Below, piece by piece: positions 57,801 through 64,000 of a DNA stretch of 64,000 nt (position 1 is its first letter; every line of letters begins with the position of its first letter). A model generated the notes under the pieces. The model worked only from the letters and a program-made list of their open reading frames with translations. It searched no databases and had not been told where the DNA came from. The DNA comes from Atherix ibis (Eukaryota; Arthropoda; Insecta; Diptera; Athericidae), in NCBI GenBank assembly GCA_958298945.1, contig OY282605.1, positions 25,956,811 to 26,020,810 on the forward strand, written 5' to 3'. Position numbers and translations under genes: made by a program.

Positions 57801-59184
57801 TTTGCACATAAATTTGAGCTAATAATCTAATTTTGAACTTTTTTAAAAATTAATATTGTTTAATTCAAAAGATTTTCATCACTTATTTTGCAGAAGGGGA
57901 TCCGATAGGTCAAAATTTCGATGACTGTCCACAATTCATAACATATAGGAAGTTTTTCTTAATACTATAGAAACTCTTGGAACTACTGTATATTATTTGT
58001 ATACCCGTTCTGACAATTTTTCTTTTATTTACGTCGCTATTTAGCCAAAAAGCGCTGCGTCACTAAAGCTGATTTTTTCACAAAATCTAGGATTTGACAA
58101 GGTTTTACTATCTAAATACACTGTTGAATTCTGTAGTTTTTTAGAACTATATGGTGGCTATAGCAAAATCTAGGCGTATAAGAATAATAGTGCTGTTATT
58201 TAAAAAGTTAAAATAATATGCTATCAAAGAATAAATATACATTTTGAAAATCTACTTATATTCAGGAACAGCTTTTATAGGATATGTATGACCATGAGGA
58301 CAAATATCATTTTGAGGAGCTACAGTAATTACTTATTTACTTTCAGCCGTTCCATATTTAGGATATTTATACTGCTGCATAAAAAATCTTTCGCCAACTA
58401 AACGAAGTCCTAAAAGAAGAGCATTGCTCTCTCAAGTATTTTCGAAAATGTTCTTTTTGTTTAAAATTAGTACCAAATCTTCTACTCGATCCGTTGAGAA
58501 GCAACCGCCTTTCCTGGCGGCTAGCACAACGGCTTTTGACAGCATTTTTACTCTAGCATACAAACGTATATAAATCATTCTTTTGGACCTAAAGATCTGG
58601 AACTTTGGCTCATGCAGTTTTGATGGAATAAAGTCCGATCTACTGTATTAGACCAAAAGACTTTAATCGCCTTTTTACCTTTGTTAGCTTTAGTGTTGGC
58701 ATGGCCTAATAATTTTAGGCCTACCAGTACGTGGTAAACTCCGATGATACCTATACTGAAGGCATGTAATACTAATTAAAAAATATAGTAATTAAAATAT
58801 TATAGAATTCGAAAAACGAATTTGCGCAGCCAAAGCAACAATAATTGCTTATATAACAGCCGTCTCCACCACTATACTTATAACAATCGCCGCAGTAATT
58901 ACAAGGGTTTAAGTAAGCACCACAACTTGTTTAACTGCAATAGAAATTAAAGTAGCAACTGCAACAACAACAACCAAATTTGAAACAACAAAAGCGAGTA
59001 CAGCATTATAAGTAACTACAACCTAATCATTCTCTACAACGTAAGTTTAGCAAATTCCAACGAAGCAGCAATAATCATAGCTTAAATCACAGCAATAATA
59101 TCCGCAGCGGCAGCAAGAACAGAAGAAGCAGTTACAATCTCAAAAACAACCCAAACTCCTTCAATGGTCACAAGAAGCATCAAG
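54813..59184. other. Intergenic DNA, no gene seen
   Basis: It is mostly AT-rich and non-repetitive. About 56600-57600 is less AT-rich with an 80-codon minus frame (57234-57476) lacking motifs. About 58840-59180 becomes rich in CAA and GCA triplets and grades into the second 7-bp array. Confidence 0.4.
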
Positions 59185-60350
59185 CTACGAGCAATAAGAA
59201 ACAAAGAACAAGCAACAACCAATAAGCAACAAGGAACGAGGAAGAACGAACAGGAACAGGGAACAAACAACAAGAAACAAGGAACAAGGAACAAAGAACA
59301 ATGAACAAAGAACAAGCAACAAGCAACAACCAATAAGCAACAAGGAACGAGGAAGTACGAACAGGAACCGGGAACAAACAACAAGAAACAAGGAACAAGG
59401 AACAAAGAACAATGAACAAAGAACAAGCAACAACAACAACCAATAAGCAACAAGGAACGAGGAAGAACGAACAAGAACAGGGAACAAACAACAAGAAACA
59501 AGGAACAAGGAACAAAGAACAAGGAACAAGAAACAAGGAACAAGGAACAGGAAACAAGGAACAAGAAACAAGGAACAAGGAACAAGGAACAAGGAACAAG
59601 GAACAATGAATAAGGAACAAGAAACACGAAGCAAGGAACAAGCAATAAGCAATAAACAATTAGCAACAAGCAACAAGAAACAAGGAGCAAGGAATAAAGA
59701 ACAAGCAACAAGTAACAAGCAATTAGCAATAAGCAACAAACAACAAGTATCAAGTAACAAGCAACAAGCAATAAACAATAAACAACAAGCAATAAGCAAC
59801 AAGAAATGGGCAATGAGCAACAAGCAACAAGCAATAAGTAACAAGCAACAAGCAACAAGCAACAAACAACAAGCAAAAATGAGCAATTAGCCATGACCAA
59901 TTAACAATAAGGAATGAGGAATGCTCAACGAGCTATGAGTAATGAGAAATGAGCAATGAGCAATGACTAATGAGAAATGATCAATGATCAACGTGCAGTG
60001 AGCAACGAGAAATGAGCATTGAGCAATGAGCAATGAGCAATGAGCAATGAGCAATGAGCAATGAGCAAAGAGCAATGAGAAATGTGCAATGATAAATGAG
60101 CAATCAGCATTGAGTAATGAGCAATGAACAATGAGCAATGAGCAATGAGCAATTAGGAATTAGCAATGAGAAATGAGCAATGAGCAATGAGCAAAGAGCA
60201 ATGAGCAATGAGCAATAAGCAATGAGTAATGAGCAGTAAGCAAAAAGCAATGAGCAATGAGCAATGAGCAATGTGCAACAGTTAAGAAGCAATGAACAAC
60301 AATTAAGGAGCAATGAGTAATGAGCAATGAGCAACAATCAATAGGCAATA
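59185..60350. repeat. 7-bp minisatellite array 2, two unit types
   Basis: The left part (to about 59880) is built of aacaagg/aacaagc units and the right part of gagcaat units as in array 1. Within the left part, a block containing aaccaataagcaacaagg recurs at about 59217, 59328 and 59438, a higher-order period of 110-111 bp. Frames of up to 272 codons run through the array on the minus strand. They read as strings of Leu, Ile, Val, Cys and Ser and look like membrane proteins but follow from the repeat. Confidence 0.95.
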
Positions 60351-60355
60351 AGGAA

Positions 60356-60472
60356 GATTCAGTAAGATCTATTCCCATAACTCTATAATTTTGTAGGTGG
60401 AGTGATGAGTGTGTCAGTGCCTACAGCGTATACTGTAGTGCATTAGCACACTATAATTAAGCAGACTTAGTT
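60356..60472. repeat. Conserved 3' flank of array 2 with 47-nt hairpin
   Basis: The counterpart of 54688-54812. The hairpin is 60407-60453. Differences from the first copy fall mostly at paired positions, at an end or in the loop, so the structure largely persists. The shared sequence ends near ttaagcaga. Confidence 0.85.
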
Positions 60473-62509
60473 GTTTTTTAATTGAATTAAAAATGGATTA
60501 TGCAGTCGACGGTTTCCGGAGAGCGGTTCACTTCTCAGGAAAGTATCAAAAAAATTGTTTGAATAATTGATCGAGTCAAAAAAAACCTGAATTTTCCCTT
60601 CGAATTATTTTTTTATTATACGAAAAAAGATAGACACCTATCGCTTCCGATGGGGATACTTTGATAAAAATCCCTTTGTATGTTATTATATAGAAAAAAA
60701 AACGACAAACTTTCTTCAAAAATAAAGTAAAAAACAAATCACATGCCCAATATTTTAGGAAAAACTAAAGAATCTCGAGGGTAGATTTTAATATTCTCTA
60801 TAATATATTGTACATGGAAAGAAATAATATTGGCTGTCGATTTATTAAGATTTTAACTAAAAATTTCTTGATAATTTATTGTTATCGAGGTGTTTGCAGA
60901 CTTTTGACCTGCAGTGTACATATATTCTTCATGGTGGGACTCGTCTTTTAACTATTCTTAAGATAATTCCTGAAATCGTATAGCGCCTATTCCGCCTATT
61001 GAAATTCATCAAAATATTTTCTGTTATTTATTTTTAAACTTTTATGTTTTTTTTTTTTGTTGATCAACAAACAGTATACATCTCGTCTTCAGTTATGCTT
61101 AATTGAAATGCGAATTGTTTCCGCGATTTTAAGTTAAGAATTTTTTCATTGAAAAATGAGAGGTAAAAAGGAAAACTGATTCATGAAATTGCTGTCAAAA
61201 GTCAATTGAACTGCAAGTGGTATGAGAAGATTTTTGAGAAATTCCGTCGATACTTGGACGGTGTTGAGTGGCTTCTGGCCAATACCATTAACCCGGTAAA
61301 CACTTAGCCGATTTTGTTTTTTGTTGTTGATTGAAATCGAAATTCCTTGCAGTAGTTCCTTGTAGAAATTTCTCTGTCTATACGGGGACATTTGCCGTTT
61401 TACCACCGGACAAGAACAGTGTAAATGATTTATAGAAAATAAGCCATTTCGATAACGATTTGCATTTGCATTATTATGAGAGCATCTTCCATCATGCCAT
61501 AGTTTCGAATTTGGTTGGTTTTCGTCTGCATTGTTGATTTGGCCAAGAGTCAGCCAGTCTTATTTTAGTCGTGACAGTTGTTGTTTGTGAATGAAAATTT
61601 ACGAGTATGTTTTGCCAATATGTCCCCGGGAAATGCTCAAGCAGTTGATAAGTTAAGCCAACTCAGGAATGGAGAAGAAAATTGAATCTTCTGTCTTGTC
61701 ACTGGAGGCATCTATAAATGCGAATTGATTTGGGCCACAATTTATTTGGGCTTACAGGCCTCCTTAGTTCTGTATACCATCGATAGCGTGTGCCCTTTTT
61801 GCGCAATAATCCAACAAAACGAAGAGCTAAATATAAGAACTTATTTTTTTTTTAAAACTTATACAATTCAGTACCAACTAAAGCCATGATGATATGATTC
61901 AATTTGGTTCAATTCAGTTCTGTTGACGGTGAACATGCCCTTAACGTTGACTCCGAAAACGGCACATACATTTGATAATACGCTCTTCAACTGATCCACA
62001 TGAAGTATGAAAAATTATTTTTAATTTTCTTTTGAAATTTATTGAATTATCTTCCGAAATGTTTGCGGTTAAATCCGATTGGCCTGTATATGAATAAGGT
62101 TCAAACCATCTCACAAGATAGACATTCAAAAGATTGCACACAGTATAATTTCGATGCGAATTCAATTGATTTTGTTGTAAGCACAATAATTTATGGTAAA
62201 TTAATAATTTTTTTATTATAAAATGTTTATCGTGAATTTATTATAACAAGACCGTATTCATGTCATTTTATTAACTTTCTACCATATACGATTGCTATTC
62301 ACATTCATGGGCGGCTGATTTACATTTCTTACAGATCAAAAAAAAAAAAAAACATCTTAAATTGGTTTTTAGTTTACAAGTTGGATATTTAAAGATTATT
62401 TTTAAATTTATTTAGTTAATAATTAAAATGATTTAAATCGCACTAATTGTAAATTGTACCACACTGAACTGATAGGGCTACCAGAATACCAACCAAGTAA
62501 GTATACTAT
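60473..62509. other. Intergenic DNA, no gene seen
   Basis: About 61190-61820 is less AT-rich and has an 86-codon minus frame (61146-61406) and, further right, an 81-codon minus frame (61941-62186), both without recognisable motifs. Confidence 0.4.
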
Positions 62510-63264
62510 GGGTTATCCATTTCGTGGTTTGGAAAGTATAGTCCTGTTATCTCACATTTGTATAATATAAATATTAATTAAGTTAAAATTTATTTAACTT
62601 ATAGCTTACCATTTAATATTTTCTTATCGTATACCGTAAAACAATTGAAAAAAAATGTCTAGAAAAAAGTGGTTTTTTGTGGCATGATAGCCACGTTTCG
62701 TTCACTAAAAGGATATTATGATATGTCCGTCAGCGTTGAGGCTCATTTCTTGCTCAATAGATAAAAAAACTTATAAAAAAAGTCATTATATCTACAAAAG
62801 GTGAGTGACTCTACCAAAACGGTACTATAAGTCACATAAACATAAAACCACAAATTGAGTTTTTATTGTGCGAAAAGTTCTCAGGATGTTTAAATTCGAG
62901 ATGTGCTGATGCCAATTTATCTCGAAAATTTTACAATTTGATGACGGTTGTCTTTTGGTTTTGAAATAGTTGTAAAAAATCTTATTTTTACATATAAAAC
63001 TCAATATTTAAGGAATTTAAAATGAAAGAATCATCTAGTAATTGCTGAATTACAGCGAGAAATGTGCGATTGGGTGATCAAAAATTACCCCAAAAGGATA
63101 TAGCCCTGTAATGAGGTTCGTGGCAGTTATTTAATTAATTTTATAAATTATATAAAATATCAAGATTTATACCGAATAATAAAATTAAAATTTTAGTAAA
63201 AATCGGGAATAAAAATATATTTGATTATGTTTTACTTTTCAAAGAATAAATTGGATATGCCCTT
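62510..63264 (+). mobile_element. Family T copy T10
   Basis: The left end reads gggttatccatttcgtggtt (62510) followed by tggaaagtatag. Inside are SVEAHFLLNR (about 62735), a region equivalent to the RFGDVNWPPRSCDLTPLDFF block (62905-62960) and NYPKRI-like sequence (63085-63105). The right end tacttttcaaagaataaatt and ggatatgcccttg closes near 63262. It keeps both terminal repeats but is heavily decayed inside. Confidence 0.72.
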
Positions 63265-63637
63265 GTGTGATGGTATTGCATCAAAAATCTACTTAAATTC
63301 ATTTATTTTTGACTTATTCTCTCTCATATTAAAAATATCAAATTTGTTGTTAAATTTTTTGCATATAATTTTTTTTTAAAGTACTTAACAGATATTTTTA
63401 TTATTTTAAATATTCTTTTGGTAGTCCGTATTAGTATATGTTAAGAAATATTTTCAGACACAGTTCTTGGCCAACTTAAATATTTTTTTAGGCTAAGTTG
63501 ACATTTAGACTCATATTTTTAAATGGAGATTAAATGCAGATGAGAACATTCAATTACATGCTGCAATCGCAATATAATGCAGACATACATTGTCCAATTA
63601 AATCCATCATAAATCATCATTAACAATTTTCGGAGCA

Positions 63638-63991
63638 TTGAATTCGAACAGAAATAAATTCGGCGGAGAAATTTTTTCATATAAGCAACTTGGTATTCAG
63701 ATATGGATGCATGGAGCCAATGGAACAATTCAGGTTGAAAATGGTTTTAATCCTCCCGCTCAGATTGGATACGGTCCATTTTTATGGCAAACGTTTCTTC
63801 TTGGATGCTGTCATGCTGAGTTTGGTTACTTCATCGATAAACGAAATAATTCTAGCCCCAAATTGCCTGAATGTAAGCCTCCATACCTGGCTCAGTTCAA
63901 GTTGGAAGATTCCGTTTCAGGAAGAATTCGGATAAACAAATTGCTCAGGAGGTTCCGTTTAATTTTTTGGCAATTAATAAATATTTCCTGA
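63638..63991 (+). CDS. Open reading frame of unknown function, low confidence
   Basis: 117 codons from ATG at 63638 to a stop at 63989. The local sequence is clearly less AT-rich than its surroundings, and both strands carry fairly long open stretches. The plus frame reads for example GIQIWMHGANGTIQVENGFN and GPFLWQTFLLGCCHAEFGYF. No domain, signal peptide or splice context was recognised. An overlapping plus frame (63690-63935) and minus-strand stretches such as DEVTKLSMTASKKKRLP are equally plausible, so strand and reality are uncertain. It could be part of an exon that continues past the window edge or a decayed gene fragment. Confidence 0.25.
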   Translation: MNSNRNKFGGEIFSYKQLGIQIWMHGANGTIQVENGFNPPAQIGYGPFLWQTFLLGCCHAEFGYFIDKRNNSSPKLPECKPPYLAQFKLEDSVSGRIRINKLLRRFRLIFWQLINIS

Positions 63992-64000
63992 TTTTTTAAC

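Noticed and set aside
59082..60378. Frames of 159-272 codons rich in Leu, Val, Cys and Ser, and plus-strand Lys/Glu/Gln-rich frames
   Set aside because: They follow from aacaagg and gagcaat repeats, occur in several frames at once and have no non-repeat domain.
1..64000. tRNA, rRNA or snRNA genes
   Set aside because: No cloverleaf-compatible A/B box pair or rRNA core sequence was recognised by eye. A tRNAscan-SE or Infernal run would be decisive.

Overview
The window looks like AT-rich arthropod, most likely insect, nuclear DNA. The basis is the transposon repertoire: irritans-type and mauritiana-type mariner elements, R1-, RTE- and Jockey-clade non-LTR retrotransposons, a THAP-domain gene with short GT-AG introns, and long A/T microsatellite and minisatellite arrays. 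I see no bacterial gene organisation, no operon, and no rRNA or tRNA gene. The species cannot be fixed from the sequence.

No clearly intact host protein-coding gene is visible. The window is a layered transposon graveyard. The oldest layer is one Tc1/mariner-superfamily family, called 'family T' here. At least ten degenerate copies lie at 4.4-6.4, 26.7-27.3 (three pieces), 36.1-38.4, 41.6-42.4, 47.0-48.9, 50.7-51.6, 52.8-53.4 and 62.5-63.3 kb. Younger mariner elements with recognisable TIRs and TA target duplications sit inside these copies: 4471-5793 in one, 47344-48600 in another, and 36693-37928 inside a MITE that is itself inside a third. Other mariner remnants lie at 1-952, 2.1-2.5, 13.6-14.0, 18.3-18.5, 34.9-35.9, 42.4-42.9, 45.8-47.0 and 53.4-53.6 kb. 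LINE remnants are RTE (8.7-10.5 kb), R1 (11.2-13.1 and 17.4-18.3 kb, plus a 3'-end copy at 2.6-2.8 kb) and Jockey (17.2 and 43.5-44.2 kb).

The most gene-like feature is a spliced THAP-domain reading frame at 19.8-20.6 kb. It lies inside a roughly 2.1 kb unit bounded by two nested pairs of inverted repeats, which suggests a transposon-borne or transposon-derived small THAP protein.

Tandem repeats fill much of the rest: a ~175-bp satellite (1.2-2.1 kb), a 14-bp TGATCA-centred satellite in two arrays (24.3-25.7 and 30.8-32.2 kb) with ~380-450-bp higher-order periods, and two 7-bp arrays (53.6-54.7 and 59.2-60.4 kb). Each 7-bp array is followed by the same ~120-bp sequence carrying a 47-nt hairpin. 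The long open frames over the 7-bp arrays are repeat artefacts.

All family assignments rest on reading translated motifs by eye. Boundaries of degenerate pieces are approximate, and the between-element stretches could hold undetected introns, exons or regulatory DNA.
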